From: Holophagales bacterium
GTDB lineage: Bacteria; Acidobacteriota; Thermoanaerobaculia; Multivoradales; Multivoraceae
Reading direction: 5' to 3'
DNA: 64,000 nucleotides
NCBI GenBank assembly: GCA_009845425.1
Contig: VXZQ01000003.1
Coordinates: 124,001-188,000, forward strand
Under the pieces are notes generated by a model, which searched no databases, was not told the DNA's origin, and saw nothing but the letters and a program-made list of their open reading frames with translations. The stretch's first letter is position 1; the number at the start of each line of letters is the position of its first letter. This document shows, one piece after another, positions 22,180 to 33,497 of this stretch. The translations under genes and the position numbers were made by a program.

Positions 22180-22185
22180 ACCCGG

Positions 22186-23466
22186 TTGCCCGGCGGCAGG
22201 AGCGCGACCCTGCGCATCCTCTTCCTCACCCAAACCTACCCTCGCTGGCCCGGCGACACGGCCGGACCGTTCATCCGTGAACTGGCCCGTGGGCTGGTCC
22301 GAGCCGGCGACCGCGTCACCGTTCTCACGCCGCGCGCGGCGCACGTGCGTCGCGCCTGGAACGACGACGGCGTCGAAGTTTGCTCGTTCGCGTACGCCCC
22401 CCGTCCACTGGAGGTCCTCGGCTACGGCCGAAGCCTAGCCGCGGACGAACATGTACGGCCGGGCGCCGCACTCGCCGCTCCCCTCTATCTGCTCGCGGCG
22501 GCGAGGGCGGTGGCCCGGCATCTCGGGCGGGAACGGCACGACCTGTTCCACGCTCATTGGGTCGCCCCGAACGGGTTGGTGGCCCTCTGGCCGGGGGTGC
22601 ATGGAAGAGGAACGCTGATCGCGGCGGGCCTCCACGGCAGCGACGTCTTCCTGGCCGAGAAGGCGCTCGCGCGGCCAGCGATCCGTCGCGCCCTGACCCG
22701 TTGCGATTTGCTGACCGGATGCTCGCCCGAACTTGTCGAGAGAGTCCGGCGGATCGGCTTTCGCGGCAAGCCGTCGCGCGTCATCCCCTACGGCGTCGAT
22801 ACAGACATGTTCCGCCCGCTGGCGGAGGTCCCGGACGAGCCGGTGGAGGAAACCTGGCGCGAACGCCTGAACATCCCAGACAACTCCACCGTCCTGCTCG
22901 GTGTCGGCCGCCTGGCGACGAAGAAGGGCTTCCAGGTGCTGATCGATGTCCTGCCGCGCCTGCTGTCCGATTTCAGCGACTTGCACGCGATCATTGCCGG
23001 CGATGGCGATCAGATGGCGGATTTCCGGGCGACAGTCGACGGATGGAGGCCCGACCACACGGGCCGGATCCACCTACCCGGCGCCGTCGCCCACGACGAT
23101 CTGCCCGGTCTCTACCGCAGTGCCGACCTGTTCGTCCTCCCCGCCGTTCACGATCCCCAAGGCAACGTCGACGGCCTGCCCAACGTGATCCTGGAGGCCC
23201 TCGCCAGTGGGCTCCCGGTGGTCGCCACTTCGGTTTCCGGCATCCCTCTGGCGGTCGAATCGGGAGTCCAGGGAGTCCTCGTTCCGGAGCAGGATCGGGC
23301 CGCTCTGAGGGAAGCGATCGCGGGCATCCTCGGCAATCCGGAACAGCGGCGCCTGATGGGCGCCCGGGCCCGCTCCCGCGCGGTTTCCCAACTGACCTGG
23401 GACATCGTGGCCGGCAGATACCGGCAGGCCTACCTCGATGCTCTGACGGATGGCGACCGGCGATGA
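22186..23466 (+). CDS. GT4 family glycosyltransferase
   Basis: RILFLTQTYPRWPGDTAGPFIRELARGL...HAHWVAPNG...LLGVGRLATKKGFQVLI...EALASGLPVVAT; TTG start. Confidence 0.92.
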   Translation: MPGGRSATLRILFLTQTYPRWPGDTAGPFIRELARGLVRAGDRVTVLTPRAAHVRRAWNDDGVEVCSFAYAPRPLEVLGYGRSLAADEHVRPGAALAAPLYLLAAARAVARHLGRERHDLFHAHWVAPNGLVALWPGVHGRGTLIAAGLHGSDVFLAEKALARPAIRRALTRCDLLTGCSPELVERVRRIGFRGKPSRVIPYGVDTDMFRPLAEVPDEPVEETWRERLNIPDNSTVLLGVGRLATKKGFQVLIDVLPRLLSDFSDLHAIIAGDGDQMADFRATVDGWRPDHTGRIHLPGAVAHDDLPGLYRSADLFVLPAVHDPQGNVDGLPNVILEALASGLPVVATSVSGIPLAVESGVQGVLVPEQDRAALREAIAGILGNPEQRRLMGARARSRAVSQLTWDIVAGRYRQAYLDALTDGDRR

Positions 23467-24203
23467 ACCGACCCGGCGAGCACGGACCGATCGAGCCACG
23501 ACGTCGAGGGCTCTGGTGGGCGATCCTGGTCGCCGCGATGACGTTGCCCACGGTCGCCTCGCTTGCCTACTTCGTCTGGCTCGAGGGAACGGCCTGGGTC
23601 GCCCCCGTCTACCTCGGCGCCAAGGCGCTCCAGTTCGCCGGACCGGTAGCCGTCCTGGGCGCCCTGCTGGCGGCCGCCTTCGGCCCCTCGCGGCCGGGCC
23701 GATCGGTTGCCCTCGGCCTGGGCACCGGAATCGCGGGGGCCAGCTTCACCTGGCTGGCCTATGCCGTTCTGTTTCGCGGCGGGGAGATGGCCGCGACCGC
23801 CGCCGAGGCGATCACGGTGAAGCTGGCCGACTTTCACCTCGACACCCTGGGCCGCTACGTCGTCGCGGCGCTCTTGATCAGCTTCATCCACTCCTGGCTC
23901 GAGGAGGTCTACTGGCGCGCCTTCGTCTACGGCAGGCTCCGCCGCCTGATCTCTTCCAGGTGGTCGCACCTGGTAGCCGCCATCGGTTTCGCCGCTCACC
24001 ACGTGGTCGTCATCGGCGTCTACATTGGCGACACTTCGGTCCTGGTCCTGACCGTCATGTCGCTTCCGGTCGTCCTCGGAGGCGTCCTCTGGTCGCTGAT
24101 CTACCGCAGCACGGGCAACCGTCTGCTGGCGCCCTGGCTCAGCCACGTCTGTCTCGACCTCGCGATCATGGCCGTGGGTTATGACCTGATCTTCGCCGGC
24201 TGA
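23463..24203 (+). CDS. CPBP-family intramembrane metalloprotease
   Basis: Multi-TM; HSWLEEVYWRAFVYGRL, AIGFAAHHVVV, LAPWLSHVCLDLAI motifs. Confidence 0.85.
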   Translation: MNRPGEHGPIEPRRRGLWWAILVAAMTLPTVASLAYFVWLEGTAWVAPVYLGAKALQFAGPVAVLGALLAAAFGPSRPGRSVALGLGTGIAGASFTWLAYAVLFRGGEMAATAAEAITVKLADFHLDTLGRYVVAALLISFIHSWLEEVYWRAFVYGRLRRLISSRWSHLVAAIGFAAHHVVVIGVYIGDTSVLVLTVMSLPVVLGGVLWSLIYRSTGNRLLAPWLSHVCLDLAIMAVGYDLIFAG

Positions 24204-25252
24204 GGCCCGCGTTCGCCGCGTGAGATGGGCAGCCCCTGTTCGCGCAGCCAGTCGTCGTTGTAGATCGTGCTGAGGTAGCGGGTCCCCGAATCGGGGAACA
24301 GGGTCACGACCCGGGCGCCCGGCCGCAGTTCCCGCAGCATCTGCCGCACGCCCCAAAGGGCCGCGCCGCTCGAGCCACCAACCAGCATCGCTTCGTACCG
24401 GGCAAGCTCGCGCGCCGCCAGGAACGCCTCAGCGTCGCTGACCTGGAGCATCCGGTCGAAGACCTCGAACTCCGGACAGTCGATGATCTCTTCGTCGCCC
24501 AACCCCTCGAGCAGATACCGACCCTCGGGCGCGGATGCGTCGGGGCCGCCGGAGAGAGCCGCGAAGTGACGGCTGAACACGGATCCTTCGACATCGACCG
24601 CCACGACCTGAATCGTCGGGTCCCTCTCCTTCAGAAAACGGCCCACCCCGGAAACCGTACCGCCGGTGCCGATGCCGCCGACGAAGACGTCGACCCGGCC
24701 CTCCATCTGCCGCCAGATCTCAGGAGCCGTCGTCTCGTAGTGGCACTCGTTGTTGTCCCGGTTGTTGTGCTGGTCCGGGAAGAAAGCTCCCGGCTCGGCC
24801 GCCGCCAGACTCCGGGCCTTCCGGTTGTACGACTCCGGGTGCTCGGGGTGCAGATCACCGTCGACCAGGACGAGTTCGACCCCCAGAGCCCGGAGGCAAT
24901 CGAGCTTCTCGCGGCTGGTCTGGCGGCGGACGACGGCGCGACAGCGCAGCCCACGGGTCGTGGCCATCATCGCCAGGCCCATCGCGGTGTTGCCGGAGGA
25001 CGCCTCGATCACGAGTCCGCCGGGCTGGAGCGAGCCGGACGCGAGCGCGCGGTCCACCAGGTAGCGCGCGACCCGGTCCTTCACGCTGCCCATCGGGTTG
25101 AGGAACTCGAGCTTGGCGAACACCTCGACGCCGGCGCCGGCGTCGCCCAGGGAACGCCGGAGACGCACCATGGGCGTACCGCCGATCGCCTCGCACACGT
25201 CCTCGCAGATGCCCAGCGAGGCTCCCGCGGATTGGTTAGCCGCCGCCTTCAA
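24179..25252 (-). CDS. Cysteine synthase / cystathionine beta-synthase-family PLP enzyme
   Basis: IGGTPMVRL, KLEFLNPMGSVKDRVA, EASSGNTAMGLAM, GGIGTGGTVSGVG; likely TTG start at 25252. Confidence 0.88.
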   Translation of the reverse strand: MKAAANQSAGASLGICEDVCEAIGGTPMVRLRRSLGDAGAGVEVFAKLEFLNPMGSVKDRVARYLVDRALASGSLQPGGLVIEASSGNTAMGLAMMATTRGLRCRAVVRRQTSREKLDCLRALGVELVLVDGDLHPEHPESYNRKARSLAAAEPGAFFPDQHNNRDNNECHYETTAPEIWRQMEGRVDVFVGGIGTGGTVSGVGRFLKERDPTIQVVAVDVEGSVFSRHFAALSGGPDASAPEGRYLLEGLGDEEIIDCPEFEVFDRMLQVSDAEAFLAARELARYEAMLVGGSSGAALWGVRQMLRELRPGARVVTLFPDSGTRYLSTIYNDDWLREQGLPISRGERGPQPAKIRS

Positions 25253-25263
25253 GGTAGCGAAGA

Positions 25264-25938
25264 CTACTCCGCCCCGTCGGCACCGAGCAGCCGGTCGCGG
25301 ACGACCTGCATGTCCTCCCAGACGGGCCGCCTGTACGACGAATTCCGAAGCAGGGCCGCCGGGTGATACGTGACGCGAACCGGCACGCCTCGAGCTTCGT
25401 GCCATGTCCCGCGCAGGCGCCCCAGGGAACTGGTCGTCCCCAGCAACTGCTGCGCGGCCACTCGGCCCAGGGCGACGATCACGCGCGGTGCTATGAGGTC
25501 GACCTGGCGATCGAGAAACGAACGGCAGGCCGCCGTCTCGTCAGGCTGCGGGTCCCGGTTGTTCGGCGGCCTGCACTTCACGACGTTCGTGATGTAGACG
25601 TCCTCGCGGCGGAGGTCGATGGCCCGGATGATTCGCGTCAGAAGTTGTCCGGCCGGCCCCACGAACGGCAGCCCCTGCCGATCCTCCTGCGCGCCCGGGC
25701 CCTCGCCCACGAACATCAGGTCCGCCTCGCCGTCACCGTCGCCGAAGACGACCTTGTTCCGCGCCCTGCAGAGGCCGCACGCCGTACAGCCCTGGGCCTC
25801 CTCGGCAACCGCGTGCAGGCGTTCCAGACGGCCACCTGTCGCCACCGGCGCCGACGCCGGCGGCGGATAAGCGTCCGTGAAGCCCAGATCCCGCAGCAGA
25901 TCGATCTCCCGGGTAATCGGCAGGCGGGTTCGGTTCAC
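25264..25938 (-). CDS. Family 4 (Fe-S) uracil-DNA glycosylase
   Basis: MFVGEGPGAQEDRQGLPFVGPAGQLL, TNVVKCRPPNNRDP, VTYHPAALLR; Cys ligands. Confidence 0.93.
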   Translation of the reverse strand: MNRTRLPITREIDLLRDLGFTDAYPPPASAPVATGGRLERLHAVAEEAQGCTACGLCRARNKVVFGDGDGEADLMFVGEGPGAQEDRQGLPFVGPAGQLLTRIIRAIDLRREDVYITNVVKCRPPNNRDPQPDETAACRSFLDRQVDLIAPRVIVALGRVAAQQLLGTTSSLGRLRGTWHEARGVPVRVTYHPAALLRNSSYRRPVWEDMQVVRDRLLGADGAE

Positions 25939-27167
25939 GTCGCCTCGGCGGCGAACAGCTCCAGCAACCGTCCGGCCAGTTCATCCTTGGACTGCTTCGG
26001 AAACCTCTTGATTTCCCCGTTCCCTCCGAACACGACGACCTCGTTGTCTGCGGACTCGAAACCGATGTCCGAACGGGAAACATCGTTGGCAACGATCCAG
26101 TGCGCCCCCTTCGCCTTCAGCTTGTGCCGCGCCGAGCGCTCCAGATCTTCGGTCTCCGCGGCGAAACCGACCCGCACCGCCTGCGGCGCCACTGCCGCCA
26201 GACCGGCCAGCAGGTCCGGATTCTGTTCGAGCTCCAACACCAGACCGTCTCCGCCCGACTTCTTCATTTTCTGCTCGGCGCACTCGCGGGGCCGGTAGTC
26301 GGCAACGGCCGCCGCCATGACGACGAGGTCCGCGTCCTCCGCCGCCTCGCGGAGCGCCGCCTCCATCTCGGCGGCCGAGACGACGTCGACCCGTCGCACG
26401 CCGGCGGGCGTCTCGAGCTTCACGGGACCGGCAACCAGTGTGACCATAGCGCCACGGATCGCCGCCTGGCGCGCCAGCGCGAACCCCATCCGGCCGCTCG
26501 ATCGATTGCCCAGGAAGCGCACCGGGTCGATCGCCTCGTAGGTCGGACCGGCGGTGACGACGACCCTCCGGCCGGCGAGGGGGCCGACGGGCGCTTCGTT
26601 TTCCGCCGCGGGCAGGCCAAGGACCCGGCACACGGCCTCGACGATCGCCTCCGGCTCGGCCATGCGGCCCCAGCCGCGTTCACCTGAAGCCAGCGCACCC
26701 TCGACCGGGCCGACCACCTCCACGCCGCAGTCGCGCAGAGTGGCGACGCGGGCCTCGACCGCCGGCTTCCGCCACATGGCGTCATGCATGGCCGGAGCGA
26801 CGACCACCGGCCCTTCGAACATCAGCGCGGCCGTGCTCAGGAAGTCGTCCGCCAGGCCCAGGGCCAGACGGGCGAGCGTGTTCGCGGTCGCTGGTGCGAC
26901 GCACAGCAGGTCGGCCCATTGCGCGGCCTCGACGTGGAGCTCCGCTCCGTCGCTGCCGCCATCGCGCGCCAGGTATCCCTGGCCGTAGACCCGGTCGCCG
27001 CTCAGCACCTCCAGCGTCAGTGGCGAAACGAAGCTCTCTGCAGCCAGGGTGGGCGCACAGCGGACCTCAAGGCCGCGCTCCCGCAGCCGACGAACCAGGT
27101 AAGCCCCCTTGTATGCGGCGATACCGCCGGTGATCCCGAGGAGGACTCTGGCCGCCCGTTCAGGCAC
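25935..27167 (-). CDS. coaBC: Bifunctional phosphopantothenoylcysteine decarboxylase/phosphopantothenate-cysteine ligase
   Basis: LLGITGGIAAYKGAYLVRRL, APATANTLARLALGLADDFLST, PAMHDAMW, TAGPTYEAIDPVRFLGNRSSGRMGFALA. Confidence 0.96.
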   Translation of the reverse strand: MPERAARVLLGITGGIAAYKGAYLVRRLRERGLEVRCAPTLAAESFVSPLTLEVLSGDRVYGQGYLARDGGSDGAELHVEAAQWADLLCVAPATANTLARLALGLADDFLSTAALMFEGPVVVAPAMHDAMWRKPAVEARVATLRDCGVEVVGPVEGALASGERGWGRMAEPEAIVEAVCRVLGLPAAENEAPVGPLAGRRVVVTAGPTYEAIDPVRFLGNRSSGRMGFALARQAAIRGAMVTLVAGPVKLETPAGVRRVDVVSAAEMEAALREAAEDADLVVMAAAVADYRPRECAEQKMKKSGGDGLVLELEQNPDLLAGLAAVAPQAVRVGFAAETEDLERSARHKLKAKGAHWIVANDVSRSDIGFESADNEVVVFGGNGEIKRFPKQSKDELAGRLLELFAAEAT

Positions 27168-27179
27168 GCGGTACCGTCC

Positions 27180-27452
27180 CTAGTTGACGGTACTGGGGGG
27201 GCTCAGTCCGCCGTTCTCCGCGTCCGCTCCGTCCTCGTCGGCGCCATCCGCCTCCGAGGATTCGGGCGCCTCGCCGTAGTCCCAGTCGACCATCTCGTTC
27301 GCGATCTCCTTCATCGCATGCCGGGCGAACTTCGGGCTCTCCCTCGGCATCCGTTCCTGGGCACCCCGAATCAGTTGCTCGGCCCGGCGCGCGGCCAGGA
27401 GCACGTAACGGAACTTGCTGTCGATCTTCTCAGGAATACGGTCCATGTGCAT
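27180..27452 (-). CDS. rpoZ: DNA-directed RNA polymerase omega subunit
   Basis: DRIPEKIDSKFRYVLLAARRAEQLIRGA...KFARHAMKEI between coaBC and gmk. Confidence 0.85.
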   Translation of the reverse strand: MHMDRIPEKIDSKFRYVLLAARRAEQLIRGAQERMPRESPKFARHAMKEIANEMVDWDYGEAPESSEADGADEDGADAENGGLSPPSTVN

Positions 27453-28128
27453 GAAAGTCCGCGAGAACGCGGTTGACGCGTTCTCGCATCCGCCCCCTTC
27501 GCTGTCGTTTCTCGAGAATGATGGCCGCCAGGATTCTGCTGGCGGCCTCAGCGCGGTCATTGACAATAACATAGTCATAGTCCCGGACTTGGTCGACCTC
27601 AGCCAGCGAGCCGGCCAGACGCTGCGTGATCTCGGGCGCATCGTCCAGGTCCCGCCCCCGCAATCGGGACACGAGAGCCTCGTAGCTGGGCGGCATGACG
27701 AAGATTCCCCAGACCGCAGTCTGAAGGATGCCTTCAGCACCGCCCGGCAACGACATCACCTGCTTCGCGCCCTGCACGTCGATGTCGAGCAGGACGTCGA
27801 CTCCCCGCTCGACGCGCGGCAGGACCTCGTCCACCGCCGTGCCGTAGAGATTGCCGTGAACCTCCGCCCACTCCAGGAACCGGCCATCGACCACCATCCG
27901 GTCGAAGGTCCTCCGGTCGACGAAGTGGTAGTCATACCCGTCCCGCTCGTTCTCGCGAGGCCGGCGGGTGGTATGGCTGATCGAGAACTCGACACCGTCG
28001 ATGAGCTTCATGCCGTGGTGGACCAGGGTGGTCTTGCCGGCGCCCGACGGCGCCGAGAGAATGAACAACTCCCCCCTGGCGACGACCGGTTCAATCCCGG
28101 CGTTCGGCTCTCTGTCCGCGCCCTTCAT
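27430..28128 (-). CDS. gmk: Guanylate kinase
   Basis: LFILSAPSGAGKTTLVHHGM, EFSISHTTRRPRENERDGYDYHFV. Confidence 0.97.
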   Translation of the reverse strand: MKGADREPNAGIEPVVARGELFILSAPSGAGKTTLVHHGMKLIDGVEFSISHTTRRPRENERDGYDYHFVDRRTFDRMVVDGRFLEWAEVHGNLYGTAVDEVLPRVERGVDVLLDIDVQGAKQVMSLPGGAEGILQTAVWGIFVMPPSYEALVSRLRGRDLDDAPEITQRLAGSLAEVDQVRDYDYVIVNDRAEAASRILAAIILEKRQRRGRMRERVNRVLADFHAHGPYS

Positions 28129-28138
28129 CTACCCGCTG

Positions 28139-29017
28139 TCATTCGACGTTCTGCGCCTGCTCGCGCAACTGCTCGCACAGCACCTTACCCTCGACGACAC
28201 CGCGCTGCATCTCGAGATCGCGGCACTTGGAACCGACCGTGTTGAGTTCACGCAGGATCTCCTGGCTCAGGAACACGAGCCGCCGACCGACCGCGCCGCC
28301 CTCCTCCATCGCCGCCTTGAATCCCTCCAGATGGCCATCGAGGCGCTCCAGTTCTTCAGAAGTGTCGCTGCGCTCCACGAGCAGCGCGACTTCCTGAACC
28401 AGGCGAGCCGGGTCGAGCGGGCCGCCAGTTCCCAGCAGTTCGCCGACCCGGCCCTCAAGTTCGCCGGCCGCCTCTGCGACGACCTCGTTCCGGCGCGCCG
28501 CCAGAGCGCCGACACAGGCACGCAGGGAGACCAGATGCCCGTCCAACGAGTCGGCGAGAACCCGCCCTTCCCGCTCCCGTTCGGCCACCATGGACGCGAT
28601 CGCGCGCCGGCAGGTTTCGATCACGACCGCTCGCTCTTCCCGATCAGCGGCGGCGCTTCCTGATTCGGAGCGAAGTGCCCTGATGGCGGAGAGGAGCTCT
28701 CCGGCGCTCAGCTCCGAGTTGACGATGCCCCGTCGCCGCCAGCGCCGCACAGTCCGCAGAACGTGTTCCTCGGCCGCGTCGGTCTCGTCGAGGTCGGCCG
28801 CGTCCCAAGCCGACTCGACCTCGACGCCGATCTCCACGCGACCGCGCCGGACCTCCGCCGCGACCGCCGTCCGCAGTTCGGGTTCGAGGCTCCTGAACGG
28901 GCCCCGAACGCGCATGGCGACGTCCAGGTTGCGGTGGTTCACGGACCGTGCCGTAACGGTCACCCGATGACGGCGGTCCGTCGCCGTCGCCTCGCCGTAG
29001 CCGGTCATGCTCCTCAC
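28139..29017 (-). CDS. YicC/YloC-family endoribonuclease
   Basis: MTGYGEATA...ARSVNHRNLDVAMRVRGPF; C-terminal EILRELNTVGSKCRDLEMQRGVVEGK. Confidence 0.93.
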   Translation of the reverse strand: MRSMTGYGEATATDRRHRVTVTARSVNHRNLDVAMRVRGPFRSLEPELRTAVAAEVRRGRVEIGVEVESAWDAADLDETDAAEEHVLRTVRRWRRRGIVNSELSAGELLSAIRALRSESGSAAADREERAVVIETCRRAIASMVAEREREGRVLADSLDGHLVSLRACVGALAARRNEVVAEAAGELEGRVGELLGTGGPLDPARLVQEVALLVERSDTSEELERLDGHLEGFKAAMEEGGAVGRRLVFLSQEILRELNTVGSKCRDLEMQRGVVEGKVLCEQLREQAQNVE

Positions 29018-30189
29018 GGCCGTGCTGTCCCCTCGCGGCCCCGGCGCGCCTCTTCCGGAAGACCCAGTTCCTCGAGCAGGCAGCCGGCCGCGCGGTCGCT
29101 CGCTCCGGACTCGCCGAGGGCCGGCCGCAGTTCGGCCAGCGCCCGACGCATGGCGTCGATGCGACCTCGCCGACCCAGCAGCCTGGATGCCGCGGCGGCC
29201 ATCCGCTCGTGATCCGCCTCCGCCTGCAGCAGTTCCGGCACCACCTGGCGGCCGAGCACCAGGTTCACCAGGCTGACGAACGGCAGGTCCACGAGGAGGC
29301 GTCCGATCGCGTAGGTCAGCGGGGACACACGGTAGACCACAATCATGGGCGTTCCGAGCAGCCCCACCTCGAGGGTCGCCGTACCGGAGGCGCAGAGCGC
29401 GAGGTGCGCCCCCGCGACCGCTGCGAACCGGTCGGCGCGCACAACGTCCACTTCATCCGCGTCCAGGGGCCCGCCGGCGATCAGGCGCCGCACCAGTTCC
29501 TGGTCGACCGTTGGCGCCTGGATCAGACGAACCTGGCCGGCGCGTCCCGCGGTCCCGACCAGCGTAGCGGCGGCCCGCAGCATGGGGGGCAGGATCCGCC
29601 GAACCTCGCTGTTGCGCGAACCCGGCAGGAGCGCCAGCACGGGTCGCTCCGGCACGCCGTCCTGCCGGTCCCATGCCGACTCGAGTTCCGGTACGTCGTC
29701 GACCAGAGGGTGCCCCACGTGATCCACGTGGAGCTCATGTCCCCGGTACACGTCGACCTCGAACGGGAAGAGCACGAGCATGCGATCGACGAGGCGCGCG
29801 ATCGTCCGTACTCGCCACCGACGCCACGCCCACACCTGGGGCGAGACGTAGTACAGAACCGGTATGCCGCGGCGACGCAGGCGGCGGGCCAACCGCAGGT
29901 TGAAGTCAGGGAAATCGACGAGAACGGCCAGGCTCGGTCGGCGCGTCTCAGCTGCTCGCAACAACTTGCGAAACACAGCGCGGATTCGCGGCAGCTCGCG
30001 AACGACTTCGGCGATGCCAACGACGGCGACCTCATCGCTGTGCGCGACGGGGTCCAGTCCGGCCGCGGCCATCGCGTCGCCTCCGAGCCCGAAGAAGCGG
30101 ATTCGCCCGCGATCCCCGGCCAGCCGGGCGGCCGCCTCCATGAGGCCCGCTCCGTGGCGGTCCCCCGACGCCTCGCCGGCGGAGATCAA
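29014..30189 (-). CDS. lpxB: Lipid-A-disaccharide synthase
   Basis: ISAGEASGDRHGAGLM, FFGLGGDAM, YYVSPQVWAWR, LALLPGSRNSEVRRI. Confidence 0.96.
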   Translation of the reverse strand: MISAGEASGDRHGAGLMEAAARLAGDRGRIRFFGLGGDAMAAAGLDPVAHSDEVAVVGIAEVVRELPRIRAVFRKLLRAAETRRPSLAVLVDFPDFNLRLARRLRRRGIPVLYYVSPQVWAWRRWRVRTIARLVDRMLVLFPFEVDVYRGHELHVDHVGHPLVDDVPELESAWDRQDGVPERPVLALLPGSRNSEVRRILPPMLRAAATLVGTAGRAGQVRLIQAPTVDQELVRRLIAGGPLDADEVDVVRADRFAAVAGAHLALCASGTATLEVGLLGTPMIVVYRVSPLTYAIGRLLVDLPFVSLVNLVLGRQVVPELLQAEADHERMAAAASRLLGRRGRIDAMRRALAELRPALGESGASDRAAGCLLEELGLPEEARRGREGTARP

Positions 30190-30214
30190 AACTCCGGTCA
30201 GGGCAGAACCCTGG

Positions 30215-30412
30215 TCAGGGAAGGGGCGTTGGCGGCGACCATGGAAACGGGAACATCAACCAGGCGAGCACCAGGCCCCCGCCGACCATGCCGATCATCA
30301 TCTGCAGGAAGAGCCGCACCCTGTCCCTGAAGCGCCGCCGCCAGAGCACGGCGAAGAACAGGCTCACCTGGAGGGCGTAGATCACCATCAGGGCAAAGTG
30401 ACTGGTCAGCAC
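30215..30412 (-). CDS. Small hydrophobic membrane protein (~65 aa)
   Basis: VLTSHFALMVIYALQVSLFFAVLWRRRFRDRVRLFLQMMIGMVGGGLVLAWLMFPFPW; two TMs; GTG start. Confidence 0.6.
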   Translation of the reverse strand: MLTSHFALMVIYALQVSLFFAVLWRRRFRDRVRLFLQMMIGMVGGGLVLAWLMFPFPWSPPTPLP

Positions 30413-30416
30413 AGCA

Positions 30417-30830
30417 TCAGTCCTTCGAGCCGCTGGCGATGTCCCAGGCATCGAGTACGGCGAGCAGGTTCAACAGACCGGCGGTGAGCAGGAAGGCCTT
30501 GCCGTACTCGAACGTCGAAGAGAGGATGTCGCCTTCGTACTCCACCAGGTAGCGGGCAAGAAAGTAGGGCGTGCCGGCCCCCATCGAGCTCAGCGTCGCA
30601 AGACGGCTGAGCGGCTGCTCGGGAATGACGACATAGAGATGGCCCCGCAGCCAGCACCCGAACAGGAAGGAGAACAGGACCACGCCGCAGACAACGGCGG
30701 CGCGGCGGGGCTTCTTCAACAACAGATGGCCGGATCCGGGCACGGCCCAGGCCGCTACCGCGACCAGAATCTGCCGAGCGAGTCCCTGTGGCTGCGAGGG
30801 GGAGCCGGCAGGAGGCGGAGTCGTCGTCAT
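30417..30830 (-). CDS. Conserved membrane protein (AVPGSGHLLL / TM2-like N-terminus)
   Basis: 137 aa, several TM segments, in-operon position between HU and lpxB. Confidence 0.65.
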   Translation of the reverse strand: MTTTPPPAGSPSQPQGLARQILVAVAAWAVPGSGHLLLKKPRRAAVVCGVVLFSFLFGCWLRGHLYVVIPEQPLSRLATLSSMGAGTPYFLARYLVEYEGDILSSTFEYGKAFLLTAGLLNLLAVLDAWDIASGSKD

Positions 30831-30892
30831 GCGTGCGCGGCGGCGGGCTCGGCCACGGGGACCTGGCTGCTTCTTTCAGCCCCCGGGCGGAC

Positions 30893-31216
30893 CTACTCGT
30901 CGGAGTTGAGGCGTTCCCTGAGTTCCTTGCCGGGCTTGAAGTAGGGAATCTTCTTGGACGGGACGTCGACCCGAGCCCCGGTCTTGGGATTTCGGCCGAT
31001 CCGGGAACCCCGTTCGCGTATGCGAAAGCTCCCGAATCCGCGAAGCTCGATCTTGTCGCCGTCCTTCAGGGAGTCGACGATGCTCTCGAAGACCGTGCTG
31101 ACGATGACCTCCGCGTCCTTCTTGGTGAGGTTGGCGGTACGTGCCACCTCCTCGACCAACTGTGCCTTCGTCACGCCGTGGCGAATGTCGGAAGGGAACT
31201 GGATCGCGTCTTTCAT
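30893..31216 (-). CDS. HU/IHF-family DNA-binding protein
   Basis: GFGSFRIRERGSRIGRNPKTGARVDVPSKKIPYFKPGKELRERL. Confidence 0.96.
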   Translation of the reverse strand: MKDAIQFPSDIRHGVTKAQLVEEVARTANLTKKDAEVIVSTVFESIVDSLKDGDKIELRGFGSFRIRERGSRIGRNPKTGARVDVPSKKIPYFKPGKELRERLNSDE

Positions 31217-31246
31217 TCTCGGCTCCTCCCACAGGTCCAGCAGGTA

Positions 31247-33289
<2,043 letters not shown>

Positions 33290-33429
33290 GGGTTCCTGTG
33301 TTCTCGCCGCGGTTCTCTCCCCCGCAGCGGTAGGCGTTTCTAGGTGCTTCGGACGGCGACAATCGACCCTTGGACGAACCACCACTGGCAGTCGCCTGAG
33401 GACGAACCGGCGCCGGGGTCAGACGAACA

Positions 33430-33458
33430 AGTATAGGGACGCGGCACTGAGCGGTCAA
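33430..33458 (-). promoter_or_regulatory. Sigma70-like promoter for rpsA (TTGACC-17 bp-TATACT)
   Basis: Minus strand TTGACC GCTCAGTGCCGCGTCCC TATACT; about 135-nt 5'UTR. Confidence 0.7.
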
Positions 33459-33497
33459 CCGTTCTGCGGTTCGTCGGTAGAGTCGATTCGACCGCCC

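Noticed and set aside
26760-26830. CoaBC motif PAMHDAMW instead of PAMNxxMW
   Set aside because: His at this position is known in other lineages such as actinobacterial CoaBC, so not evidence of novelty
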